Positions 38,101 to 45,515 of a stretch of DNA of 64,000 bases are shown here, in pieces. The notes under the pieces are model-generated. The model made no database searches. It had not been told where the DNA came from and saw only the letters and a program-made list of their open reading frames with translations. A program made the position numbers and the translations under genes. This DNA is from an uncultured Veillonella sp. (lineage in GTDB: Bacteria; Bacillota; Negativicutes; Veillonellales; Veillonellaceae): NCBI GenBank assembly GCA_902477915.1, contig CABSJA010000001.1, positions 1 to 64,000 on the forward strand, read 5' to 3'. The stretch's first letter is position 1, and each line of letters begins with the position of its first letter.

Positions 38101-41100
38101 GAAAGATTTGTAGTAACACCGTCTTTACCATTGATACCGATCTTACCATCTTTACCATTTGCACCCGTAGCAGTCACTGTTTCAACTTCAAGATTTTTGT
38201 TCATCTTAACGTCGATCGTTGTGTTACCTGCTGTATCTTGCTTGATGAAAGTTTTGATGTTTTTGCCGCTGTAGTTAGCATCAGCTTCTGCGCCTTCACC
38301 TTGAACTTTTACAGTGGAACCTAGTTTATTAGTCTTAACACCACCAACGTTAGCATCAAATTTCATGCCTTTGTTGATTAATGCTTCGGAGCTATCTTTG
38401 ATTTTATCAGTTAAGTAATCTACGTTAACTGCTTCGCTACCGTCATTACCTGTTGCGTACGCCACGTTAGTTACATGAGTGCCACCAGATTTATTAGTGC
38501 TGTTATATGTAGGGCCTTCGTATGTCACCTTGGATTTATCTACATTCCCAGAACCATCTACATCGTATTTAACAGCGCGATCGTTTAATTTGTCGAACTC
38601 AGTTTTAGACGCAATATCTTTGATAGTAACTGTTTTTGTAGTACCGGATTTATCATCTTTTACTTTCAAATCAACTTTATTGCTAGTTACAGTGTACGCT
38701 TTATCAGTAGCTGTATCGTTTTCGATCAAGCGATAGTCGCTAGAACCTGCATTGGCTGCTCTTACTGCATCACTAACAGTTTTCAATTGGTCTTCTGTAG
38801 CTGCACGACCAGGCACAAATACAGGATCAGCCATGTTCCAAGTTGTATTATCTAGGCCTGTTACAAAGTTGCCAGTTTGAGTGCCACCCTTATTGTCTGT
38901 AACTGTTTGATTACCCGCTGTTGTAGTGCCAGCTTTCACAGTATCTGTAGCAGTCACGGTTTTAACATGAAGGTCTTTATTCAAAGCCACCGCAATTGTG
39001 GAGTCATCACCAGTTTGTGTAATCTTTGTAGTGATATTCGCATCACCAGACACAGTTACGGTAGAACCAAGTTTGTTTGTCTTAACGTCATTATTATCTG
39101 CGTTGAATTTCAAACCCTTGTTGATGAGTTCAGTTTTTGTATCGCTAATTTTATTTGTTAAATCAGATTTTGTAGAGTCTAACTCAGTTTTAGATGCAAT
39201 ATCTTTAATTGTTACCGTCTTCGTATTGGCAGGCGTACTAGCATCTTGTACAGTTAAATCAACTTTATTGCCTGTTACAGTATATGCTTTATCAGCTGCA
39301 GCGCTGTTTTCTACCAATCGATAGTCTCCTGCTCCCGCTACATTCACTGCATATGTTTTATATGTACCATCAGTACCTTCTGTAACTGTTGTATTTTGGC
39401 CTGCAATAACCTTTACAGCCTTTTGGGCCTCTTCACGAATAACAGTTTTACCATCGCTATTGATGTTGGATAAATCTGTTTTAGCAACCTTAGTAGGATC
39501 TACGTCAACAGTGTAGTTACGAACACCGTTTGCATCAGGTGTGCCGCCTGTAAGGGTCACCAAACCGCTAGTACCTAGGGAAACCTTAGTATCCATAGCA
39601 TTTACAGTGTATGTTTTTTGACCTGTTGTAGCATCTACAGTAGCTGTTGGGATGGTTACATTATTACCAGCCTCAACGATTGTTCCTAATGCAGTAATAT
39701 TCTTTTTAGCTACATTTGTAATGTTAGAAAGATCTTTATTTGCTGCATTGTCGATTTTATCTTTTGTATCATTTGTTAAGGTTACATCGATTGTTTGGTT
39801 GTTCGCTTTAGTTGTTACATACGCGCCATCGCCTTTTACAGTCAATGTTTGGCTATCTAACAATACATCGTTTTTACCATTGTTATCATTCGTATTGCCT
39901 GCAATTTTAAGGTTTACATTGCGCAATTGAGCTACGTTAACTGCATCGTTGTCCTTTGTACCAGCTGCAAGGTTTGTAATTTGACGTGTTTCATTGCCAA
40001 CACTAGTGCTTTGACCAACAGATACAGCGCCCAATGTAGATGTTGCTACATTGCCTGTTAAAGCTGTGTATTTATTGGCACGGTTATCTGCTGCGCTTAC
40101 ATCATAGCCAGCTATACCAGCCGCTGTATTCGCTACGGAATTAGAGCCTAACGCAACGCCGTCATCTTCTGTTACTTTCGCATTATAACCTAAGGCAGTG
40201 GATTTATCGCTTGTTGCCGTTGCCTTAGCGCCAAGGGCCGTACCAAAATTACCCGCTGCAGAGGCACGTACGCCTGCTGCTGTCGCATTTGTGCCCGTAG
40301 CACCTTTATTATCGTAGTTTGCATCAGCAGATGTGCCTTTAGCGCTGAAGAAGTTAGTTTGCGCTGCTTCTACAGCTTCTTTTACTGTATGGTATGTGCT
40401 ATTTTTAATGCTGAAATCAGGTGCTTTGTAGGTAGAGCCATTTGCTTCATAACCAGTATATGTAGGGCCTGCAATGGTCATAGCCAAGTTGTTATTTACA
40501 TAACGCAATTGTTTAATCGTTGCAGCGTCATTATCGTTTTGACCACCTGCTACGTTAACAATACGACGAGGCGTACCAGTATTACCAACTGCTACTACAC
40601 CCGCTTCTGCAGGGTTTATTTCGTTGGTGAAAGCTGCATACGTGTTCACCAATGGACCATTGAATTCAGTACCAGCACCAAGGGCGATGGAGTTATTAGA
40701 AGAAATCTTCGCACCCGCACCTAATGCCATGGAGTTTTCACCCGTAACCTCTGCACCATTACCGATGGCTGTAGCATTGTTACTACTTGCTTTCGCAGCC
40801 GTACCAATAGCCATAGTACCCGCTTTACTAGCTTCCGCTGTACCACCGATGGCAAGAGCATTCGCTTCTAGTGCCTTTGCTTGACCACCTAAAGCGATGG
40901 CATTTAGCTGTCTAGCTTGTGCTGTTCTACCCATAGCAATCGCATTAGCACCTGTAGCATACGCCGTATTACCAAAGGCAAATGCATCTGTAGCAGTAGC
41001 ACGAGAGGAATTACCCATTGCTACTGCATTAGCTGCTTTAGTTTTAGCATTAGAACCAAATGCCATAGAATCACTTGCCGCGGCTTCAGTACGCGCTTTT

Positions 41101-41876
41101 GTGCCGAATGCAAGAGAACGTGCACCTTCTGTTACAGTATTAGTATTACCATTATAGGCTGCGCTAGGTTCATTACCACTACCTGCTACAGTAATCGGCT
41201 CAGCTGCACCGATGGCAATGGATTGATCACCCTTGGATTGCGCAGAATAACCTAAAGCAAAACTACCCGTACCACTCGCCCAAGAAGTTGTACCAATAGC
41301 TGTAGAGAAATTACCTGTCGCTGCTGATTGGCGCATCATCGCTAGAGAGTTAAAGCCACTAGATAAGGAAGCCGTGCCAATAGCCATAGCAGATGGTTTT
41401 GTGGACTGTGCATAATTACCAAGGGAAAAAGATAAACCACCTGTAGCTTGTGCATAGTCGCCAATAGCCACACCAGAATAATACGTAGGATCACTAGACT
41501 CTTGAATCTTCGTATTGTGACCAATGGAAATACCATTTAATGCACTGCCAGAATAATATCCAGTAGTAGCAGTGCCATCTAAGGCATTCATATTACCAGG
41601 GTTTTTATAATTGTATAAATAACTCCATTTATTACCACCATTTTGAGCTGTTGCATAGCCAGCATTTACGCCATCAATCATGATAGCTGCTGCATTTACA
41701 GATGTAATATTCACACCCGCTAACAATGCAGCTACGGCCATAACAGCACCCATGCGAGCATGTGTTTTGCCTGTGTGCAAGGATCTAACCTTACCACCAC
41801 CGCTTTTTACGATCTCAGAAACAACTACATAACACTTCTTTGTCTTGCTCCAAATAACATTGTAAATTCGATTCAT
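32172..41876 (-). CDS. Giant YadA-like trimeric autotransporter adhesin, unit 3
   Basis: 3234-aa type Vc autotransporter. Extended signal region MNRIYNVIWSKTKKCYVVV, a basic linker (SLHTGKTHAR) and cleavage near VNA/AA. The head is long (about residues 75-430), with a second head segment near 540-640 (NAKVTEDDGVALGS). The stalk contains repeated DAVNxxQLK necks and four collagen-like blocks (DNA 34490-34745, 35395-35675, 36715-36995, 38070-38165), each followed by a TRIVY.EVAT.DDG cassette; the first three blocks are nearly identical. The barrel ends VSYKF near residue 3160, and 74 residues with RYKAGPISSAY and a coiled coil follow. SD AGAGGGA is 5-6 nt from the ATG. The passenger differs from units 1 and 2, yet tail, hairpin and partner gene are kept. 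Confidence 0.95.
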   Translation of the reverse strand: MNRIYNVIWSKTKKCYVVVSEIVKSGGGKVRSLHTGKTHARMGAVMAVAALLAGVNITSVNAAAIMIDGVNAGYATAQNGGNKWSYLYNYKNPGNMNALDGTATTGYYSGSALNGISIGHNTKIQESSDPTYYSGVAIGDYAQATGGLSFSLGNYAQSTKPSAMAIGTASLSSGFNSLAMMRQSAATGNFSTAIGTTSWASGTGSFALGYSAQSKGDQSIAIGAAEPITVAGSGNEPSAAYNGNTNTVTEGARSLAFGTKARTEAAASDSMAFGSNAKTKAANAVAMGNSSRATATDAFAFGNTAYATGANAIAMGRTAQARQLNAIALGGQAKALEANALAIGGTAEASKAGTMAIGTAAKASSNNATAIGNGAEVTGENSMALGAGAKISSNNSIALGAGTEFNGPLVNTYAAFTNEINPAEAGVVAVGNTGTPRRIVNVAGGQNDNDAATIKQLRYVNNNLAMTIAGPTYTGYEANGSTYKAPDFSIKNSTYHTVKEAVEAAQTNFFSAKGTSADANYDNKGATGTNATAAGVRASAAGNFGTALGAKATATSDKSTALGYNAKVTEDDGVALGSNSVANTAAGIAGYDVSAADNRANKYTALTGNVATSTLGAVSVGQSTSVGNETRQITNLAAGTKDNDAVNVAQLRNVNLKIAGNTNDNNGKNDVLLDSQTLTVKGDGAYVTTKANNQTIDVTLTNDTKDKIDNAANKDLSNITNVAKKNITALGTIVEAGNNVTIPTATVDATTGQKTYTVNAMDTKVSLGTSGLVTLTGGTPDANGVRNYTVDVDPTKVAKTDLSNINSDGKTVIREEAQKAVKVIAGQNTTVTEGTDGTYKTYAVNVAGAGDYRLVENSAAADKAYTVTGNKVDLTVQDASTPANTKTVTIKDIASKTELDSTKSDLTNKISDTKTELINKGLKFNADNNDVKTNKLGSTVTVSGDANITTKITQTGDDSTIAVALNKDLHVKTVTATDTVKAGTTTAGNQTVTDNKGGTQTGNFVTGLDNTTWNMADPVFVPGRAATEDQLKTVSDAVRAANAGSSDYRLIENDTATDKAYTVTSNKVDLKVKDDKSGTTKTVTIKDIASKTEFDKLNDRAVKYDVDGSGNVDKSKVTYEGPTYNSTNKSGGTHVTNVAYATGNDGSEAVNVDYLTDKIKDSSEALINKGMKFDANVGGVKTNKLGSTVKVQGEGAEADANYSGKNIKTFIKQDTAGNTTIDVKMNKNLEVETVTATGANGKDGKIGINGKDGVTTNLSITRDGQPGVDGAAGTTTTRIVYEKPDGTKEEVATLNDGLKFKGDMGATSNVKLNKQVDVNGGVTNAADLATGNNIGVTSAAVDADGNAKLQLQLAKDITGLKSVTATDTVKAGTATVGKQTGTDNKGGTQTGNFVTGLDNTNWNMADPVFVPGRAATEDQLKTVSDAVKAASASASDYRLIGDPTNTTDGSYKVTNNQVDLKVKDDKSGTINTVTIKDIASKTELDKLEDRAVKYDLDGTGNVDKSKVTYEGPAYNSTNKSGGTHVTNVAYATGNDGSEAVNVDYLTDKIKDSSDSLINKGLKFDANVGGVQTNKLGSTVAVKGEGTEADANYSGENIKTFIDQDATGNTTINVKLNKNLVADSIKVNKDGRDGKDGVSITGPTGVAGQDGNNGKVGITGADGKDAVSISGKDGVGHIGLTGPAGTNGKDGTNGIDMSVKNGYDDAAKGVKGEKGVDGVDGITRIVYTDNTGEHQVATMDDGMLYGGDTGTVIKKKLNNQVNVKGGITDPAKFTADDNIGVVSDGTDTLKVRLAKDLKGLNTVTATETVKAGDVVMGKQSDGTPAANTGNYVTGLDNKDWDVTNPTAVSGRAATEDQLKKVTEAINNQSSNSTDYRLVQNQTAGSNGDYTVDNNGDVALTVQDKNHPNQTETVTIKDVASKSNLDKLDDRAVKYDLNPATNTADKSKVTYEGPAYTNKTGGTHVTNVAYATGNDGSEAVNVDYLTDKIKDSSDALINKGLKFDANVGGVQTNKLGSTVIVKGEGNEADANYSGENIKTFIKQDNTTGNTTIDVKLNKNLVADSIKVNKDGRDGKDGVSITGPTGIAGTDGNNGKVGITGADGKDAVSISGKDGVGHIGLTGPAGTNGKDGSNGIDMSVKNGYDDAAKGVKGEKGVDGVDGITRIVYTDNTGEHQVATMDDGMLYGGDAGNVIKKKLNNQVNVKGGITDETKLTTDDNIGVVSDGTDTLKVRLAKDLKGLNTVTAAETVKAGTATMGNQEATKADGTKETGNYVTGLDNKTWDADNIVTGRAATEDQLKDALANQSNAGLKFDANVGGTKTNKLGSTVIVKGEGTDADANYSGENIKTFIDQDNTTGTTTINVKLNKNLVADSIKVNKDGKDGKDGVSITGPTGVAGQDGNNGKVGITGADGKDAVSISGKDGVGHIGLTGPAGTNGKDGKNGIDISVKNGYDDAAKGVKGEKGVDGIDGITRIVYTDKTGEHQVATMDDGMLYGGDSGTVIKKKLNNQVNVKGGITDAAKLSNDDNIGVVADGTDTLMLRLAKDLKGLNSATFNNGTDGNTVVNGGGLTINDAAGNPLTSVTKDGVVITDGPSMTKDGIDASDKKITNVADGIIAAGSKDAVNGGQLHTAVEDLKTKGFGLTAEDGASVKKSLGDTVTVKGDGTNITTSVDNGAVKVALARDLNVDTVTANTVTTGDTKMDTNGVTIKDGANEATKLTKDGLQINDGGNKAVTIDKDGLTIENGPKVTKDGINAGDKKITNVEDGTIAAGSKDAVNGGQLHTAIEDIKAQGFGLKAEDGQSVKKHLGEVIDLKGDGNIKTSVDGTAIKMSLNDTITLGTDPAKQVKVDGSTGTITTGNGANQVTIDGSTGSVTAGNTVKAGDVIMGNQSSGGQNGNFVTGLDNKTWNPNNPVAVTGRAATEDQLKAVNDDFNEKAKNGRVFQGDQAGNDGKVVRGLGDTMNLKGGADVNRLSDNNLAVMKNAAGDGYDIKLAKDLNLKDGSTTYTKTVPGTNTTIPYTVDTKVDGGGITITPSINGQPVPGHTVSLTENGLNNGNNTITNVAPGINGTDAVNVNQLRNAMHSVDGKIADVGAASAAMAGLKPLQYDPLEPTQVLAAVGNYKGSTAAAIGIAHYTNESTMLHMGVSLGGHDNMVNAGVSYKFGTSDAKKAIPARYKAGPISSAYVMQDEVAALKAENLRMKQRDEELSAKYEQVQRDNEEMKAQIAMLMKQAGLTK

Positions 41877-41962
41877 AATTTTCCCTCTAGCTTACAACAC
41901 ACACAGATAAGTTCATTTCTCACAATAATTTCACTAAAACTTCATCATTGTTGATTGTCATA

Positions 41963-41991
41963 ATAATATCAAAATATTTCTATATGGTAAA
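41963..41991 (-). promoter_or_regulatory. Predicted promoter of TAA unit 3
   Basis: TTTACC (41986-41991), 17-nt spacer, TATTAT (41963-41968) preceded by TGA (extended -10). The 5' UTR is about 80 nt. Confidence 0.55.
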
Positions 41992-42063
41992 TAAAAATTC
42001 ATTTTATATTCATCTTTGCTTAGTTTATAAAATAATACCAATTATGTACACTTTACTCCACAT

Positions 42064-42095
42064 AAAAAAAACGTTATCAATAAATAACGCTTTTT
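42064..42095 (-). terminator. Upstream insulating terminator
   Basis: 6-bp stem CGTTAT/ATAACG followed by TTTTTTTT on the minus strand. It sits between the autotransporter terminator at 42422 and the TAA unit 3 promoter and would stop any read-through. Confidence 0.65.
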
Positions 42096-42421
42096 AGTGT
42101 AAATTATTCTTGTTTTTATCTCTTTTTTCTATAGACTATATAATAATCACTCTATTTTTTATGCATTTTTTATAATTAACCAAATATTTATTCATATTTT
42201 CGCAGCAAAAAATTTTACAATTTAAAATTATCAATTTTGGTTTATTAATAAGAAATATTTATAGAGAAATGCCGTTAAGCCCTATAACACCTTGTATTAT
42301 GGTATATGCTAGGCTAGGATATAAATTAATAACTCTTATGATTACTGATGTTATATATAAACGCACTCTATGATTTGTATAAATAAATATTACTACTAGA
42401 TCAAAACTCTCTTTAAACACT
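42096..42421. other. AT-rich intergenic gap, nothing recognised
   Basis: About 325 nt between two minus-strand terminators. I see no ORF with a ribosome site and no convincing fold. Confidence 0.5.
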
Positions 42422-42466
42422 AAAAAAGACCCATGTATTAGCTATTTTCCAATACATGGGTCTTTT
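42422..42466. terminator. Terminator after monomeric autotransporter 1
   Basis: 16-bp stem AAAAGACCCATGTATT and its complement (42424-42439/42451-42466), with T-runs on both strands. Its CCCATGTATT core recurs in the hairpin after the paralogous autotransporter at 45426. Confidence 0.88.
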
Positions 42467-42556
42467 ACTATTCTTTTATCTGTACATATATTTGTATATA
42501 TATTTATATACTTTTACCTAATATACTTAGATATCAATATACCTTTATATACTATA

Positions 42557-44941
42557 TTAGAATTTGTGCGTGAAGCCTGCGTTTACGCCCCAGTCTGCTT
42601 GGTAGTCACCAGACAAACCTGTAGCAACGTCAGCAAATACGCTATTGTTGCTATTGAAGCCATAACGACCGCCGAAAGCAAGTTCAGTCCAAGTACCTTT
42701 GAGGTCTTGTTCTGTTAATTTCACAACACTGCCACTAGCGAATGCAGTTTTCACATTGCCTGTGAAAGCATGACCTGCGGCAAAGCGTGTATAGAGGTTA
42801 CCATGGCCAAATTGTTTACCCAATTCAAGGCCAAGCTTACCAGAAGTGCTATTCACACCAGATTGGTTAACAGATACATTGCCTACATTGAAGTTACGAC
42901 CACCGAAGTGTGTGAAGTTCAATTGTGCTTGTGGTTCTACATAGAAACCATTAGCGTATTTCAATGTTTTGCCATAGCGAACACCGATGCTATACGCATT
43001 GGATTTTGCATCGCCAGACATGGCTTCACCAATTTCATTACGTGCAGTGAAGTCATTAGATACACGACCTACTTGCGTTTCTACATGTACATATTGATCC
43101 TTACCAAAATCTTTCAAACCATAAGCGCCAACGGAGAAGGATTTAACCTTACCAGAACCATCAAATACATAGTCTTCAGAACCGCGAAGGTAGGATACTT
43201 GACCACCTACAGTCCAGCCACGGCTGATTTTAGCATCATAACCGCCTTGGATGCGTGTATAATCTGTAGCTGTATCGATACCGCTGCCAGAGTAGCTGTA
43301 TTTACCGCCACCGATACGAGCCCAAATACCAGTTGGTTCACCTTGTTGCAATACACGAGGACGATACATATCATCAGCTAATGTACGCCAAGCATTGATA
43401 TTACCTACTACAGCAGAACGAATACCACGCATATGAGGTGTATCGTACGCACCACGAACAACAGGATTAGGATTTACTGGTTTAGGATCTGGAGTCACTG
43501 GTGTAACTGGTTTTGGATCCGGAGTTACTGGTGTAACTGGTTTAGGATCCGGAGTTACAGGTGTAACTGGTTTTGGATCTGGAGTTACAGGTGTAACCGG
43601 TTTTGGATCTGGAGTTACTGGAGTAACTGGTTTAGGATCTGGAGTTACAGGTGTAACTGGTTTAGGGTCTGGAGTTACTGGTGTAACTGGTTTTGGATCC
43701 GGAGTTACAGGTGTAACTGGTTTAGGATCCGGAGTTACAGGCGTAACTGGTTTTGGATCTGGAGTCACTGGTGTAACTGGTTTTGGTTCTGGCACCACAT
43801 AGGAGCCTTGGCCATTACCGTCTTTCCATGTAATATCCCCTTCTTTTTGGTCTGTAGTCAATGCTTTTTGGAAGCTAGACACGATGCCTTTAGAAGCGAT
43901 GGATACTGTACCAGAAAGGTTTTTTTCACCTTTTACATAGTTTTCATAATAGAATTTGTGGGCCAAGTTATCTAAAATCTTGTTTACATTGCTTTCAGAA
44001 GAAGTATCAAGATGATCACCTGTTACATAGCCATGCACGCCAGAGCCAGCTGCAGCGGATTTCACGATGAAGTTACCGCCCTCGATATCAGCCGGATCAA
44101 GGCCGTCTTTCTTAGAACCTGGTTTAGCATAATTTAAGCCAGTACCACTAGTCATGTCATAAATAACATTAATATGACCGTCCAATTTATTTACATGAAT
44201 ATCGCTACGGGAATCTTGTGCAATACGGCTGAAACCTTCGCGCGTACGAGTACCTGTGAGGTTATTAATGCTACTGCGTTCTGCTTTACCATCAATTTTG
44301 AAAGATTCCAATCCACCCATGTAATCATGGCTCCACATGCCACCATCAAAGGTCATGTTGATTTCGCCACCCTTATCCTCTAAGGTGTTCACTGCCTTAC
44401 CAGAAAATTGGTTAGGACTATTGTGTGCGCGGCCTAGGCCGATATTGATCACAGATGGTTGCTGTTCTTGATGCGGAGGCATCATTTTATCAGATACAAG
44501 CACATCACCTTGCATATTAAATACTTTGTGCTTTACAGTACCCGCATCATCGACACCAAGATTAATTTTACTATTATAAGCAAATGCCACTGGATATGGA
44601 GACTTCCATGGCGCAGTAGTCACGTCCATAACACCGCCATCTACTTGGATGGAACTGTTATTTAGCATGCCTGTAATGAAAGCTGGTTGACGATAGCGTT
44701 TAGGCAATTGAGATGCATCAGGAGTATCCAAAGAGCCAATTGTAACTTGACCACCATCAGATGCGACTACACCATTAGCAGTCGTATTACCTGTACTTTC
44801 AAATTTACTATCAGCAGTAGTTGCAAAAATACGTCCATCAGAATTAATACCTGCTGCAGCCCATGTACTAGGCATAGCCGTTGTAGATGACAATAAGGTC
44901 ATCATAACAGCAGACAATAAAATCTTATTTCTACCTCTCAT
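42557..44941 (-). CDS. Monomeric autotransporter with ([10 protein letters not shown])n linker
   Basis: 794-aa classical (type Va) autotransporter. The ATG at 44941 follows GAGGTG by 7 nt; an upstream TTG at 44956 is unlikely. Signal peptide about 1-29 (TWA/AAG). The passenger, about 30-380, has pertactin-like features ([21 protein letters not shown]) consistent with a beta-helix. It is followed by a linker of ten full 10-residue [10 protein letters not shown] repeats plus degenerate flanks. The C-terminal 285 residues are an autotransporter barrel: [50 protein letters not shown], ending VNAGFTHKF with a terminal Phe. The protein at 45516 is a paralogue, closest in the barrel. No catalytic triad is apparent, so an adhesin role is more likely than a protease. 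Confidence 0.93.
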   Translation of the reverse strand: MRGRNKILLSAVMMTLLSSTTAMPSTWAAAGINSDGRIFATTADSKFESTGNTTANGVVASDGGQVTIGSLDTPDASQLPKRYRQPAFITGMLNNSSIQVDGGVMDVTTAPWKSPYPVAFAYNSKINLGVDDAGTVKHKVFNMQGDVLVSDKMMPPHQEQQPSVINIGLGRAHNSPNQFSGKAVNTLEDKGGEINMTFDGGMWSHDYMGGLESFKIDGKAERSSINNLTGTRTREGFSRIAQDSRSDIHVNKLDGHINVIYDMTSGTGLNYAKPGSKKDGLDPADIEGGNFIVKSAAAGSGVHGYVTGDHLDTSSESNVNKILDNLAHKFYYENYVKGEKNLSGTVSIASKGIVSSFQKALTTDQKEGDITWKDGNGQGSYVVPEPKPVTPVTPDPKPVTPVTPDPKPVTPVTPDPKPVTPVTPDPKPVTPVTPDPKPVTPVTPDPKPVTPVTPDPKPVTPVTPDPKPVTPVTPDPKPVTPVTPDPKPVNPNPVVRGAYDTPHMRGIRSAVVGNINAWRTLADDMYRPRVLQQGEPTGIWARIGGGKYSYSGSGIDTATDYTRIQGGYDAKISRGWTVGGQVSYLRGSEDYVFDGSGKVKSFSVGAYGLKDFGKDQYVHVETQVGRVSNDFTARNEIGEAMSGDAKSNAYSIGVRYGKTLKYANGFYVEPQAQLNFTHFGGRNFNVGNVSVNQSGVNSTSGKLGLELGKQFGHGNLYTRFAAGHAFTGNVKTAFASGSVVKLTEQDLKGTWTELAFGGRYGFNSNNSVFADVATGLSGDYQADWGVNAGFTHKF
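43464..43796 (-). repeat. 30-bp coding tandem repeat
   Basis: Ten full copies of a 30-bp unit encoding [10 protein letters not shown], with only synonymous or nearly synonymous differences (GGATCT/GGATCC, GTCACT/GTTACA). The unit is a multiple of three, so copy-number change keeps the frame and only alters linker length. Confidence 0.93.
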
Positions 44942-44956
44942 CCTCTTACACCTCAA

Positions 44957-45227
44957 TCAATATTTCACATACAATACAATCACATTTGTGAAAGCTCCTT
45001 CATACTTGAATATATATCTATGAGTTGATTTATTAGCCTTTATATACGGTAAAAGACAGATATACACTCTCATAATAAAGAAACTTTTTTCTAATACTTT
45101 TAAAATATATTTAAAATATTACATCATTTTTAGTGAATTGTAAATGAATTGTACGCATTTATTTTAAAAATATTTAAAAATTGTCATCTGTTGGAAAATT
45201 AGTATCTATTAGATGGAAGCATACAAA
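44957..45227 (-). promoter_or_regulatory. Upstream region of monomeric autotransporter 1
   Basis: A candidate promoter is TTTACA (45139-45144), 17-nt spacer, TAATAT (45116-45121), implying a long 5' UTR of about 170 nt. A 12-bp palindrome TCACATTTGTGA (44980-44991) lies in that leader. No ORF is supported here. Confidence 0.35.
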
Positions 45228-45256
45228 AAGAGGCAACAATTAATTCGCTGCCTCTT
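45228..45256 (-). terminator. Terminator ending element L
   Basis: Stem AAGAGGCA/TGCCTCTT with an inner G-U-containing extension on the minus strand, followed by TTTTTG. Probably the real 3' end of the monomeric autotransporter 2 transcript. Confidence 0.75.
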
Positions 45257-45415
45257 AGTAAATAATAACCATATAAAATTGTTTAATATACACTTGTTTA
45301 TCCGTATTTGACGATATATGATATAAACCCTATAATATAAACAGATAGCCAAGCGAGTGGTTCCGTCGGGCTCATCTCAAAGTTACAAAAAATTGATGAA
45401 ATGGCCTTTCAGTTA
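45228..45415 (-). repeat. Inverted element copy L (candidate structured RNA with terminator)
   Basis: About 188 bp, read on the minus strand, matching the plus-strand element at 48041-48214. Identical blocks of 16-25 nt occur in the same order: one starting TAACTGAAAGGCCATTTC, TTGAGATGAGCCCGACGGA, ACTCGCTTGGCTATCT, TTTATATTATAGGGTT and one containing TCGTCAAATACGG. Each copy ends in a terminator; here it is the hairpin at 45228-45256, whose G-U pairs exist only on the minus strand and which is followed by TTTTTG. Confidence 0.8.
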
Positions 45416-45425
45416 TCCAGTTATT

Positions 45426-45469
45426 GAAGCCCCATGTATTAGATAGTTATATCCAATACATGGGGCTTC
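45426..45469. other. Hairpin after monomeric autotransporter 2
   Basis: Perfect 15-bp stem GAAGCCCCATGTATT and its complement with a 14-nt loop. The T-run (TTTTTATTC) is on the plus side only; on the minus strand AATAACTGG follows, so leftward transcription may continue into element L. The core is shared with the 42422 terminator. Confidence 0.7.
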
Positions 45470-45515
45470 TTTTTATTCTATTATTACCATATACATTTAT
45501 ATGGTAACCAGTATA

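Noticed and set aside
43464..43796. Regular 30-bp repeats resembling a CRISPR array
   Set aside because: Units are directly adjacent with no spacers, and they translate in frame into a proline-rich linker.
44980..44991. TCACATTTGTGA palindrome as a CRP site
   Set aside because: The half-sites are in reverse order and spacing for TGTGA-N6-TCACA, and it lies in the leader, not at an activator position.
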